DNA from: Kiritimatiellia bacterium
Lineage (GTDB): Bacteria; Verrucomicrobiota; Kiritimatiellia; JAQICX01
Assembly (NCBI GenBank): GCA_027858345.1
Contig: JAQICX010000121.1
Span: forward strand, 1-38,268
Direction: 5' to 3'
DNA length: 38,268 nucleotides
Shown: positions 25,416 to 34,743 of the stretch, piece by piece
How the letters are laid out: the number at the start of each line of letters is the position of its first letter
Position numbering within the stretch: position 1 is the stretch's first letter
Made by a program: the position numbers and the translations under genes
The notes under the pieces: model-generated
What the model saw: only the letters and a program-made list of their open reading frames with translations
Told to the model about the DNA's origin: nothing
Database searches by the model: none

Positions 25416-28400
25416 ATGAAGAATATAGTCTTTTTTGATACAGAAATTGGTACAGATAACAAGAAAGTTTTTGATATAGGCTGCATTAAACATGATGGTA
25501 GTATATTTCATTCGAATTGTTTTACAGATTTTGTAACCTTTCTTCAAGGTGCAGAATATGTTTGCGGACATAATATTATTCATCATGATATAAAATATCT
25601 GCATCAAACACATTGTTCCGAGTTTTTACGTGATTTAAAAATTATTGATACGTTGTATTTATCACCTTTGTTGTTTCCTAACAGACCATATCACAAACTT
25701 GTCAAAGATGATAAACTGCAAACAGATGACATTAATAATCCTGTAAATGACTCTTTGAAAGCTAAAGATCTTTTTTGTGACGAGATTTCTGCTTTTAATC
25801 TTCTAGATGAACCTCTGAAAAAGATATACTATCTTTTATTAAATGATAAACCAGAGTTTGCCGGTTTCTTTGAATATCTTTCATATCAGACAGAGGACTG
25901 TGATGATATTTCAGAATTAATAAATAGATATTTTCCGGAAAAGTACTGCTTGAATTCACCTATAGAAAAGATCTTAAAAAAATATCCTGTGGGATTAGCT
26001 TATTCTCTTGCATTAATCAGCAGCACTGATCGCTATTCCGTTACTCCTCCATGGGTGCTTGTAAGGTTCCCTGAGGTTGCCAGTATTATGCATTTTATGC
26101 GTAACAAGCCTTGTTTAGAAGGTTGTGCGTATTGTGAGGATGCGTTAAATGCAAAAAAGGGATTGAAAAACTTTTTTGGTTTTGATTCATATAGAACGTA
26201 TGGGGGCGAACCGTTGCAGGAGAATGCGGTGCAGGCGGCAATTGATGGTAAATCATTGCTGGCGGTATTTCCTACAGGGGGTGGCAAATCATTGACCTTT
26301 CAAATTCCTGCATTAATGTCGGGAAGAAATGAAAAAGGATTAACGGTTGTTATATCACCTTTACAGTCGTTGATGAAAGATCAGGTTGATAATTTGGAAA
26401 ACTCTGGAATCACAGAGGCTGCTACAATTAATGGGTTGTTAGATCCAATAGCGAGAGCTGAATCATTTGAAAGAGTTCAAAATGGTAGTGTGACTTTGTT
26501 GTATATTTCTCCGGAATCTCTGCGTTCAAGAAGTATTGAACGTTTGATTCAAGGAAGGAATATTGTACGTTTTGTTATAGATGAGGCACATTGCTTTTCG
26601 GCATGGGGACAGGATTTCAGAGTCGATTATTTGTATATTGCTGAATTTATATCTAAAATCCAAAAAACAAAAAATCTTTTAGAACCCATACCTGTTTCCT
26701 GTTTCACTGCAACCGCAAAACAAAATGTTATTGAAGATATTTGCAGGTATTTTAATGATAACTTATCACTTCATTTGGAAGTTTATAGAGCAGATGCATC
26801 AAGAACAAACCTGGAATACAAAGTTTTTGACAGCAAAGATGAAGAGGGTAAATACAATTATCTTAGGGAACTTTTATCTGTCTATGACTGTCCGTCAATT
26901 GTATATGTTTCAAGGACTCAAAGGGCGTATGAACTTGCAAATAAACTTAAAGAGGATGGATATAATGCCAAGCCTTTTCATGGAAAGATGGATACAGAGC
27001 AAAAGGTGAAGAATCAGAATGATTTCATATCAGGAGATGTACGCATAATGGTTGCAACATCAGCATTTGGTATGGGGGTTGATAAAAAAGATGTTGGCTT
27101 AGTTGTTCATTATAATATATCTGATTCCTTGGAAAATTATGTTCAGGAAGCCGGACGGGCGGGACGAAACGAAGAAATATCTGCAAAATGTTTTGTGTTG
27201 TTCAATGAAGAAGATTTAAACAAGCATTTTGTTTTGCTTAATCAGACAAAATTATCTGTCAAAGAGATACAGCAGGTTTGGAAAGCAATAAAGCATATAA
27301 CAAAGTTTCGTTCTCATGTTTCCAACTCTGCACTGGAAATTGCTCGGCAGGCAGGATGGGATGACAATGTATTAGAAATTGAGACTCGAGTAAAAACAGC
27401 TCTTGCTGCATTGGAACATTCTGGTTATCTGAAACGCGGACAGAACATGCCAAGAGTTTATGCAACTAGCATATTGACAAAAAATGCGATGCAGGCAATT
27501 GATAAAATTAATGCATCAACTAAATTTAGCGAAACAGAAAAAGAGCAGGCTAGAAGAATAATATCAAAGTTGGTTTCTGCTAAAAGTCGAAAAAGTGTTG
27601 GTGAGGATGTTGCAGAGGCAAGAGTTGATTACATATCCGACCATCTGGGCATTCTCACAAAAGATGTAATTAAGATTGTTACGCTTTTGAGAGAAGAAAA
27701 CATACTTGCTGACACTAAGGATTTAACTGCATATATAAAGGCAAACGAATCAGATAACAGATCCTCAAATATTGCAAATACATATTTTAAGATAGAAGAC
27801 TTTCTCTTTTCTCACATAGAAGAAAAGAAAAAAAGTTATAATATCAAAGAGCTGAATGAGCTTGCTGCAGAAAATGGATGCACACAAGTTACACCTCAAA
27901 AGATCAAAACAATATTAAACTTTTGGGCAATAAAGAATTGGGTTAAAAGAGAATGTCAGCAATATAACGACCGGTTTGATATTGCTTTTAGCCTGCCAAA
28001 GGATAGTTTGAAGAATAAGTGGGAAAGACGTCATGAACTATCAAAATTTATTGTATCCAATTTATACAATCGAGTGTCTCCAGAGGACAAAAAAAAGATT
28101 GGAGCAAGTGAAGAAGTTCTTGTCGAGTTTTCTGTCCACGAGGTCAAAAACATGTACGAACAGGACAATCTTTTGTTTAAACAAAATATATCAATTGACG
28201 ACATAGAAGATACACTGTTTTATTTGTCCAGAATTGATTCAATAAAGATTGACGGTGGCTTTCTTGTTTCCTACAACAAATTGACAATTGACAGGCTGGA
28301 GCAAAACAATCAAATTCACTATAAGAAGAGCGATTATCAACAGCTAGAGGCGTTTTATCAAAGTAAAATTGAGCAGATTCATATTGTTGGAGAATATGCA

Positions 28401-30239
28401 CGCAAGATGCTTGAAGACTATGACGAAGCATTACGGTTTGTTGAAGATTATTTCAAATTAAACTATTCTGTATTTTTGAGAAAATACTTTCCAGGAGGTC
28501 GAGGTGAAGAGATCCGCCGCAATATTACTCCTAAAAAATTCAAACAACTTTTTGGTGAGTTATCGCCTCGTCAGCTAAAAATTATAAAAGACAAAGAGCA
28601 TCAGAACATATTGGTTGCAGCTGGTCCTGGAAGTGGCAAAACAAGAGTATTGGTTCATAAGCTGGCATCTTTGCTTTTGATGGAAGATGTTAAACATGAG
28701 CAACTCCTGATGCTGACATTCTCGAGAGCTGCTGCAACCGAGTTCAAGAAAAGACTATTTGAGTTAATCAGTACTCCTGCAAATTATATAGAGATAAAAA
28801 CATTTCACTCTTATTGTTTCGAACTGCTTGGAAGAATTGGCAGCATTGAAAAGTCAGACAGTATAATTCAGGAAACATCTGAAAAAATAAACAATGGTGA
28901 TGTAGAGCAGAATAGAATAACCAAAAATGTTCTTGTCATTGATGAAGCACAGGACATGAATATAGCTGAATTTAATTTGGTTAAGTCACTAATGAACAAA
29001 AATGAAGAGATGAGAGTTATTGCTGTCGGTGATGATGATCAGAACATTTACACATTTAGAGGCTCCGACTCAAAGTATTTTGAAAAATTTGTCTATGAAG
29101 ATAATTCTATAAAATATGAATTAATAGAAAATTACAGAAGTAAGAGGAACTTAGTTGAGTTTACAAATAATTTTGTGACCGGCATACAGCAACGCCTCAA
29201 AATATCGCCAATTGTTGCAAGTCAGAAAGATGACGGCATAATTATTATTACACATTATAACAGCAGAAACTTATTCATCCCTATAATCAATGATATTCTG
29301 GTAAAAGTTCAGACAGGTACGACAGCAGTTTTAACACAGACTAATGACGAGGCTACTCAAATCAAGGGAATGCTTGTGAAAAATGGAATGCCTGCAAGAT
29401 TAATTCAAAGTAAAGTAAGTTTTAATCTGTTTGACCTCATTGAAATAAGAACATTTTTTAATGATTTGAATTTATTTCCAACAGCACATGTGATTTCACT
29501 AGATTCGTGGAATGAGGCCAAACGCCAGTTCCATAAGAAATATGCAACAAGCTCAAACTATGATTTATGCAGGAAAATGTTGACTGAGTTTCAAGATGCG
29601 AATCCAAAGACCAAATACAAATCGGACTTTCAGATTTTCATAAGAGAATCAGAACTTGAAGATTTTGCTCCGCAGTCTCAAAATGTAGTTAATGTCTCTA
29701 CAATTCACAAAGCAAAGGGAAAAGAGTTTGACACTGTTTTTATTCTGCTAAACAACTTTCAATTACAAGATGATGAGAGTAAACGGCAATTGTATGTAGG
29801 GATGACCCGTGCAAAATCAAATCTGTTTATTCATTATAACGGCAGTTACTTCGATAATGTTTATGCGGCAGGAGTGGAACATGTCAATGATCACACTCAA
29901 TACCCTGAACCACAATATTTATTGCTTCAACTTGGTCATAAAGATATATATCTGGACTTTTTTAAATCTGTTCAGAAACATATAAATGAGTTGCAGAGTG
30001 GTGAAGAATTGCAAATTGCTGAAGATGGACTGATGAACTCAAAATCTCAATATGTACTTAAATTTTCCAAAAAGTTTATAAATGATAAAAACATCTGGCT
30101 TGACAAAGGATATTCGTTAGAGAAAGCCAATGTCAACTTTATACTTTACTGGCATAAACAAGATGATGACCCTCAAAACTTGGAAGAAATAAAGATCGTT
30201 CTTCCTGAGCTATATTTTGCAAAGCACAATGTGACCTGA
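25416..30239 (+). CDS. DEDDy exonuclease - RecQ helicase - UvrD helicase fusion
   Basis: 1607 residues in one frame. Residues 1-165 look like a DEDDy 3'-5' exonuclease: FFDTEIG with Asp8 and Glu10, GHNIIHHDIKYL with Asp58, and Y157-x3-D161. A small Cys cluster (Cys233, Cys237, Cys240) precedes the RecQ part. RecQ motifs are FPTGGGKS (about 285-292), VIDEAHC (387-393), SCFTATAK, and QEAGRAGRNE (about 573-582). A winged-helix-rich linker follows. The UvrD/Rep part starts near 1050, with AAGPGSGKT (about 1069-1077), VIDEAQDM (near 1175), VGDDDQNIYTFRG (near 1204), STIHKAKGKEFDTVF (near 1428) and YVGMTRAKSNL (near 1461). Both motor families move 3' to 5'. The role is probably processing of branched or damaged DNA, or defence against foreign DNA; the latter is suggested only by the restriction-modification genes next door. 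RecQ-UvrD fusions exist in some bacteria; the function is inferred. Confidence 0.9.
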   Translation: MKNIVFFDTEIGTDNKKVFDIGCIKHDGSIFHSNCFTDFVTFLQGAEYVCGHNIIHHDIKYLHQTHCSEFLRDLKIIDTLYLSPLLFPNRPYHKLVKDDKLQTDDINNPVNDSLKAKDLFCDEISAFNLLDEPLKKIYYLLLNDKPEFAGFFEYLSYQTEDCDDISELINRYFPEKYCLNSPIEKILKKYPVGLAYSLALISSTDRYSVTPPWVLVRFPEVASIMHFMRNKPCLEGCAYCEDALNAKKGLKNFFGFDSYRTYGGEPLQENAVQAAIDGKSLLAVFPTGGGKSLTFQIPALMSGRNEKGLTVVISPLQSLMKDQVDNLENSGITEAATINGLLDPIARAESFERVQNGSVTLLYISPESLRSRSIERLIQGRNIVRFVIDEAHCFSAWGQDFRVDYLYIAEFISKIQKTKNLLEPIPVSCFTATAKQNVIEDICRYFNDNLSLHLEVYRADASRTNLEYKVFDSKDEEGKYNYLRELLSVYDCPSIVYVSRTQRAYELANKLKEDGYNAKPFHGKMDTEQKVKNQNDFISGDVRIMVATSAFGMGVDKKDVGLVVHYNISDSLENYVQEAGRAGRNEEISAKCFVLFNEEDLNKHFVLLNQTKLSVKEIQQVWKAIKHITKFRSHVSNSALEIARQAGWDDNVLEIETRVKTALAALEHSGYLKRGQNMPRVYATSILTKNAMQAIDKINASTKFSETEKEQARRIISKLVSAKSRKSVGEDVAEARVDYISDHLGILTKDVIKIVTLLREENILADTKDLTAYIKANESDNRSSNIANTYFKIEDFLFSHIEEKKKSYNIKELNELAAENGCTQVTPQKIKTILNFWAIKNWVKRECQQYNDRFDIAFSLPKDSLKNKWERRHELSKFIVSNLYNRVSPEDKKKIGASEEVLVEFSVHEVKNMYEQDNLLFKQNISIDDIEDTLFYLSRIDSIKIDGGFLVSYNKLTIDRLEQNNQIHYKKSDYQQLEAFYQSKIEQIHIVGEYARKMLEDYDEALRFVEDYFKLNYSVFLRKYFPGGRGEEIRRNITPKKFKQLFGELSPRQLKIIKDKEHQNILVAAGPGSGKTRVLVHKLASLLLMEDVKHEQLLMLTFSRAAATEFKKRLFELISTPANYIEIKTFHSYCFELLGRIGSIEKSDSIIQETSEKINNGDVEQNRITKNVLVIDEAQDMNIAEFNLVKSLMNKNEEMRVIAVGDDDQNIYTFRGSDSKYFEKFVYEDNSIKYELIENYRSKRNLVEFTNNFVTGIQQRLKISPIVASQKDDGIIIITHYNSRNLFIPIINDILVKVQTGTTAVLTQTNDEATQIKGMLVKNGMPARLIQSKVSFNLFDLIEIRTFFNDLNLFPTAHVISLDSWNEAKRQFHKKYATSSNYDLCRKMLTEFQDANPKTKYKSDFQIFIRESELEDFAPQSQNVVNVSTIHKAKGKEFDTVFILLNNFQLQDDESKRQLYVGMTRAKSNLFIHYNGSYFDNVYAAGVEHVNDHTQYPEPQYLLLQLGHKDIYLDFFKSVQKHINELQSGEELQIAEDGLMNSKSQYVLKFSKKFINDKNIWLDKGYSLEKANVNFILYWHKQDDDPQNLEEIKIVLPELYFAKHNVT

Positions 30240-30253
30240 TATCGTATTAAAAG

Positions 30254-30313
30254 TTTTCCTCCCCAACAAAGATCTACTCACCAAACACAGAAAAAAGACA
30301 TGTGCTTAAATTA
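30254..30313. repeat. Left direct repeat flanking the restriction-modification island
   Basis: This 60-bp sequence, starting ttttcctccccaacaaag and ending catgtgcttaaatta, recurs at 34280-34340 in the same orientation with one substitution and one extra A. It begins 14 bp after the helicase stop codon. Confidence 0.92.
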
Positions 30314-30390
30314 AGCAATTCATGAGACAATAGAAATAGTCATAAGATTGCTTCTCAACGGTGAGTCATCAGCCATATCTAGACAAAAAT

Positions 30391-31578
30391 CTAAAAATCT
30401 ATTAGTGAATAGTTTTGACTCGGAGGAAACAATAAGTCAAGCCCTGCTAATTTTATTTTAAATAGAGGACCTTTTTCTACAACACGTCCTCTAGGATCTC
30501 TTTTAATAAGATGATCGAGAGTTATAATTCCCTGCTCCAACAAAATATCAAACTGTGAATTCATTGGCTTTTTTGTATGTTTTACTTCTTTATATTGGAA
30601 ATATTCCACACCACTTTCCATCATTGTATCTGCCTTGACCCAGAATGTTTCGTTATGTTTTTTTTGTAGTTTGTCATGTAATTTATCTAAAGTCCATACA
30701 GCAAAATCTCCAACATTATGGTTATCTGAGTTCTCAATAAGTTGTTCTAAATCAGCATTTACACACAACGTCAACCCCTGACTGTTTCTATTTATTGCTG
30801 ATACAGTACAGTAAAGTTTAAAATCATCATCTTTCCAATATCCGAATTCATTCAAGATTTCTGCCGAGCTCTTAAATTTGCTTAACTTCCAATCAGGAAC
30901 TTTAGCAAATAGATTTTTTCTGTTGCCACTTTTATTGGCTCTAAAAGATTTCAGTTCAATTCCTTTGTAATCGGGTTGTTGAGATGAATTTATATCAATT
31001 CCTAAAGCGGTCTCAAGAGTTCTACCAACAGAAGTATCAGCTGGAACCATAGATTGAATCCAACCACGACTCGCAATCTTTCTTAATTTCAACAACAACT
31101 CATTTGATACAATATTTTCTGTTCTGTTAATTTCACTTATCAGTTCCTTTGTCGGATTAGCAATTTGAGAGCAAAGCATCTCTTTCAACGGGAAAGATGT
31201 TAGGTTCAAAAGATGTATTGTACCATGAAAGGCAATCAAAGCAATTATATCATTAGGACATGCATACTTGTTCAACTTCGAGAACCAAATTCTAGGGTCT
31301 CCATTCTTTGTATTTGGACGATACAATGATACATTTGAATGGTGTATTGACAAGGGCTCATAAATTAAACCAGGAAGAATTACTTTATTTTCAGAACCCT
31401 GACCTTGGATATCATAATCGTGAAGATTGTTTTCTTTTAGATAAGAACGCACAGACCCTGTTGCATCTAATATTGACTTTTTTAGACCTGTCTCAGTAGG
31501 CTCTATTAAAGCTACAGCTACAGAATAATTGGTCAATAATTTAATCCGGTCTTTCTCTGTTTCTGTGAGATTTCTCAT
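30391..31578 (-). CDS. Type II restriction endonuclease, MvaI/BcnI family
   Basis: 395 residues. The segment GRTLETALGIDINSSQQPDYKGIELKS matches the core of MvaI/BcnI-type nucleases; the catalytic D-x4-E-x-K is Asp203, Glu208, Lys210. Such enzymes recognise CCNGG-type sequences (MvaI CCWGG, BcnI CCSGG) and cut as monomers by nicking each strand. The family prototypes are about 240 residues; here about 165 residues precede the catalytic core (containing YEPLSIHHSNVSLYRP and a helical DIIALIAFHGTIHLLNL stretch), perhaps an extra DNA-binding or regulatory domain. The start codon overlaps the methyltransferase stop as ATGA, so the two are translationally coupled. Specificity cannot be read; the partner being a 5mC methyltransferase is compatible with a CC-N-GG target. 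Base composition is AT-rich, unlike the housekeeping genes. Confidence 0.82.
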   Translation of the reverse strand: MRNLTETEKDRIKLLTNYSVAVALIEPTETGLKKSILDATGSVRSYLKENNLHDYDIQGQGSENKVILPGLIYEPLSIHHSNVSLYRPNTKNGDPRIWFSKLNKYACPNDIIALIAFHGTIHLLNLTSFPLKEMLCSQIANPTKELISEINRTENIVSNELLLKLRKIASRGWIQSMVPADTSVGRTLETALGIDINSSQQPDYKGIELKSFRANKSGNRKNLFAKVPDWKLSKFKSSAEILNEFGYWKDDDFKLYCTVSAINRNSQGLTLCVNADLEQLIENSDNHNVGDFAVWTLDKLHDKLQKKHNETFWVKADTMMESGVEYFQYKEVKHTKKPMNSQFDILLEQGIITLDHLIKRDPRGRVVEKGPLFKIKLAGLDLLFPPSQNYSLIDF

Positions 31579-33593
31579 TTAATTACCTTTAAAATTTCAT
31601 TTGCAAGAGTCCGAGCCAATAGTGGAGGAACAGCATTACCAACTAATGTAAACTGAGGCACTTCAGTTTTTCTATTATTACCACCAGTAGAACGCTTTCC
31701 TTGAAACACAAAAGAGTCATCAAAAGACTGCAATCTTGCCATTTCTCGTACAGTTAACGAACGAGGGGAATTGTAGTGGATATAATCATCAGAAATAGTC
31801 ATAATTGTTGGACTTTGTTCTGCTGGCCTTAGTACGTTATAGTTCCTTTTTTTTGAGGTTAGCCCATGCTGTTTCAACTTTGGTTGAGCTTCCTTATACC
31901 CCCCCTCTCGTAAAATAACTTCAAGTCTCTTTATAACACTCTCATTCTGATTGCTTGTTTTATGGTTATGCAAACTACCATATTCTTTTTCATCTTTTAA
32001 CAATTCATCTGTATTTCTAACATAAAATGATTTTCTATTACAACGGTATCTATCTATTAGCCTTCCTTGTTTACTCCATTCTATAAAAGTCTTACCTTTT
32101 AGAGCATCAGGTTTACCGTCAGCAGCTCTCTTTTTCACCAGTGGCTTAAATTCTTTTAACAGATTGTTGCTACCTTTCAACTCTGCCAAACTTTGATACA
32201 CCTTTGCTTCTTGGTTATTTCCAATAAAATCCAAATCATACAATGCTTCAAAAACAGAAACTTTTTCATTTTCTCCAACAGTTGGAGGTATTTCTGAAAT
32301 AAATTTTTGATCTTTTCTACAACCAATAAATAAGACTCTTTCTCGATTTTGAGGAACACCATAATTAGATGCATTAGCAATAAATGGTTTTTTTATTCTA
32401 TAAAGTCTAAGATTTTCAGCTATATTATTAAGTTTTTCTTTGTGTTCTTCATCACATAAACTATAAATATATGCTAATATTTCATCAAAACTATATGTAT
32501 AAATTCTTAATAAAGTTAGAATATCATCACACTCACCTCTGTACTCTTTAGAGATTTTCAAACTATTAAATGCTATTTCTATTTTTGCTATTATCTCATA
32601 AGGACTAATATCTGTTAGAAAACGAGAAAAAGAATCAACAAAAAAATCATTGTCAATATTACAAAAGTCCTTTTCCTTAATAATATCTTTGCTCAGCTTT
32701 GCCCATGCTTTGCTTCTTATTAAAACATTAAATCCATGCCTTATAGTGCTAACATTCTCATCCATTTTACTTGTCTGATAATCAAATATTTTTGGGGATA
32801 GGCTACGAAATTTTGTTTCAACAAATCTAATGAAAGACTCTTCACAATCTTGCTTGTCAGCTTTACAACAATACTCTATATCAAGTCTTTTAATTAATCC
32901 CTCAATCAAGAACTCATTCTGTATATTTAGTTTCCCTGACTTTTTAATAAAAAACATGAGCTCAGGAATTACGTTAACATCAACAATAGAATTAATCTCT
33001 TTTAATATACGTTCTTTAATTTTACCTTTTTCTTTTGTCAGAATCCCTTTAACATTTTCCATCACAAAATACTTCGGTTGCAATTCCTTAATGACATTGA
33101 GATAATGAGAAAACAAATCATCTTTTTTATCAAACTTCTTTCTTTTTCCCGCCAAACTGAAACTTTGGCATGGAGGACCTCCACATACAACATCAACTTT
33201 TCTATTACCTATTTTTTCTAAGAGATTATCTAAGAAATCTGGTTCTGTGATATCTTGACATAAAAATTTTGCATCTAATCCTAATTGGTGATTGTATCTT
33301 GCAACATGAGTTAACTCACAATTCTCATTTATATCATTTGCAACAATAAATTCATAAAACCTATTATCTACCTCAGCCTGTAAGAAACCTTCGCTAAAAC
33401 CTCCTGCACCAGCAAACAAATCTACAAATGTAAATACTTCACTTGAAGTATCATATAGCGATATAGAGGAAGTTTTACCTACATTACTAATATTTTTTAA
33501 AGATAAATCAAAGTATACTTGTTCGATATAATCAGCGGTAGGTTCCTCAATCGACTCATCTGACTTATTCAATGGTTCTTCTTCAAACTTCAT
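31575..33593 (-). CDS. DNA (cytosine-5) methyltransferase of the restriction-modification pair
   Basis: 672 residues, much longer than the 300-450 usual for the family. Motif I is FVDLFAGAGGFSEGF (56-70), motif IV is GGPPCQSFS with catalytic Cys142, motif VI is MENVKG (178-183), motif VIII is YGVPQNRERVLFIG (411-424), the target-recognition region lies between about 500 and 600, and motif X is VGNAVPPLLARTLANEI near 652-668. Between motifs VI and VIII there are about 225 residues instead of the usual 40-60, so an extra segment of roughly 170 residues (about 190-395, mostly helical and charged) is inserted. The protein protects host DNA from the adjacent MvaI/BcnI-like enzyme. AAGGA lies upstream of the ATG. 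The low-GC insert and flanking direct repeats point to horizontal acquisition. Confidence 0.93.
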   Translation of the reverse strand: MKFEEEPLNKSDESIEEPTADYIEQVYFDLSLKNISNVGKTSSISLYDTSSEVFTFVDLFAGAGGFSEGFLQAEVDNRFYEFIVANDINENCELTHVARYNHQLGLDAKFLCQDITEPDFLDNLLEKIGNRKVDVVCGGPPCQSFSLAGKRKKFDKKDDLFSHYLNVIKELQPKYFVMENVKGILTKEKGKIKERILKEINSIVDVNVIPELMFFIKKSGKLNIQNEFLIEGLIKRLDIEYCCKADKQDCEESFIRFVETKFRSLSPKIFDYQTSKMDENVSTIRHGFNVLIRSKAWAKLSKDIIKEKDFCNIDNDFFVDSFSRFLTDISPYEIIAKIEIAFNSLKISKEYRGECDDILTLLRIYTYSFDEILAYIYSLCDEEHKEKLNNIAENLRLYRIKKPFIANASNYGVPQNRERVLFIGCRKDQKFISEIPPTVGENEKVSVFEALYDLDFIGNNQEAKVYQSLAELKGSNNLLKEFKPLVKKRAADGKPDALKGKTFIEWSKQGRLIDRYRCNRKSFYVRNTDELLKDEKEYGSLHNHKTSNQNESVIKRLEVILREGGYKEAQPKLKQHGLTSKKRNYNVLRPAEQSPTIMTISDDYIHYNSPRSLTVREMARLQSFDDSFVFQGKRSTGGNNRKTEVPQFTLVGNAVPPLLARTLANEILKVIK

Positions 33594-33763
33594 ACACTTA
33601 TATATCCTTACTAAACTTTATTTTAACAAAAAACGCAAAACTTTTTTAAGTATATAACAAAGTAAATGTCCAAAGCAACAATAAAACTATTTAACCTCGT
33701 TTGTTTTACATCAACTTATATACAATCTTTAATAAGACGAACAAAAAAATCTGAAACTTCAAC

Positions 33764-34156
33764 AAAATATGCTCAAGATCTTATGAGGATAATAATATAC
33801 AAATTGTATTATTTTACAATATTTACAATTCTAGAAATAGAGTCAGGAGTTGGGACGAACCATCTTTTACAATTCAAGCAGGAGGAAGACACGCACCTAT
33901 TCATCCACAAGCACCAAAAATGAAATTTATAGAACAAAATAAAAGAATATTTATTCCAGGGAAAGAAGATTTATATAGAAGATTAAGCATTAGAGAATGT
34001 GCAAGAATTCAAACTTTTCCTGATGACCATATTTTTTATTATAAAACCTTAATGGCTGGTTATAAAATGGTTGGAAATGCTGTGCCATGTAATTTAGCAT
34101 ATTGCTTAGCACGTGCAATAAAAACACAAATTCAGAGCAATGAAAAGAACATATAA
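33764..34156 (+). pseudogene. C-terminal remnant of a second DNA (cytosine-5) methyltransferase
   Basis: Frame 33755-34156 on the plus strand, opposite to the intact pair, reads NSRNRVRSWDEPSFTIQAGG, then RHAPIHPQAPKM, RRLSIRECARIQTFPDD and GYKMVGNAVPCNLAYCLARAIK. These are motifs IX and X plus the linking segment of 5mC methyltransferases. Motifs I to VIII are absent; an in-frame stop at 33752-33754 ends the recognisable frame and the preceding sequence (33594-33754) shows no methyltransferase. An internal ATG at 33920 gives a 78-codon ORF but it would lack a catalytic centre. It is therefore the leftover of an older restriction-modification unit inside the same direct-repeat-bounded island. 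A shadow ORF starting 33666 in another frame is not supported. Confidence 0.85.
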
Positions 34157-34279
34157 CATTAACAAAGTAAAATAAACTTTTCATAAATTATTCTACTAAC
34201 ATAAGTTTAAAATAATTAGAGAAGCAATGTAAGAGAATGCTCTGCGGATTAAAAGGCAAACAAGTAACCTTGCCAAAAA

Positions 34280-34340
34280 TTTTCCTTCCCAACAAAGATC
34301 TACTCACCAAACACAGAAAAAAAGACATGTGCTTAAATTA
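34280..34340. repeat. Right direct repeat flanking the restriction-modification island
   Basis: Second copy of the 60-bp repeat at 30254-30313 (one C/T change, one extra A in the A-run). The distance between copies is 3966 bp and encloses the endonuclease, the methyltransferase and the methyltransferase remnant. Confidence 0.92.
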
Positions 34341-34453
34341 TTTATCAGAGTTAGAAATCTAGAATAATTGTCACAACAGAAGATAAGTCCAAAAGTTACC
34401 AAATGGGCCGAACTATTTAAGCAATCAAAGATGGATACACCCCTACTCTTAAA

Positions 34454-34490
34454 AACTTATAAATCTCTTTCATCATGGTATTTATAAGTT
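34454..34490 (-). terminator. AT-rich hairpin downstream of the 68-residue protein gene
   Basis: aacttataaat (34454-34464) and atttataagtt (34480-34490) form an 11-bp perfect inverted repeat with a 15-nt loop. On the minus strand it is followed by a short T run (ttttt), 46 nt after the stop codon at 34537. It is a plausible but AT-rich terminator. Confidence 0.5.
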
Positions 34491-34536
34491 TCTTCGGCAG
34501 CAACATTTAAGTCGTCGTCATCAGATTGTTATTACT

Positions 34537-34743
34537 TTACTTATCCTCTTTGATATAAAACTGCTCTTCTTTTCCATTAAGAGTAACCTCATCTCTCCAG
34601 GTTAATCCAATATAATTACCATCTCCGGGAACAAAATGTATCAACCACTGTCCGATTTTATCTTTTACTACTACATAGCTGTCATTCTCCCAGCATACTG
34701 TTTTACCAGATTCTACTGCTTGTTTAATCTCTGTAACATTCAT
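34537..34743 (-). CDS. Small conserved hypothetical protein
   Basis: 68 residues from the ATG at 34743, chosen because AAAGGA lies 6 nt upstream; a TTG further upstream would read through this site. The sequence starts MNVTEIKQAVESGKTVCW and contains VVVKDKIGQWLIHFVPG, IGLTWRDEVTLNGKEEQF. Small proteins with the same EIK-AVE-GKTV-W and LTW-D-TLNG pattern occur in phages and plasmids of gut and aquatic bacteria as far as I recall, with no known function. The fold is probably a small beta barrel or OB-like sheet. It lies outside the direct-repeat-bounded island. Role unknown. Confidence 0.7.
   Translation of the reverse strand: MNVTEIKQAVESGKTVCWENDSYVVVKDKIGQWLIHFVPGDGNYIGLTWRDEVTLNGKEEQFYIKEDK

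Noticed and set aside
33666-33923. 85-codon plus-strand ORF upstream of the methyltransferase remnant
   Set aside because: It overlaps the remnant in a different frame; the remnant frame shows methyltransferase motifs while this one shows none, and no ribosome-binding site is present.
34371-34487. Short plus-strand frame reading SPKVTKWAELFKQSKM and further protein-like residues after the right direct repeat
   Set aside because: It looks protein-like but has no start codon or ribosome-binding site and I cannot match it to a family. It may be a fragment of a lost gene.
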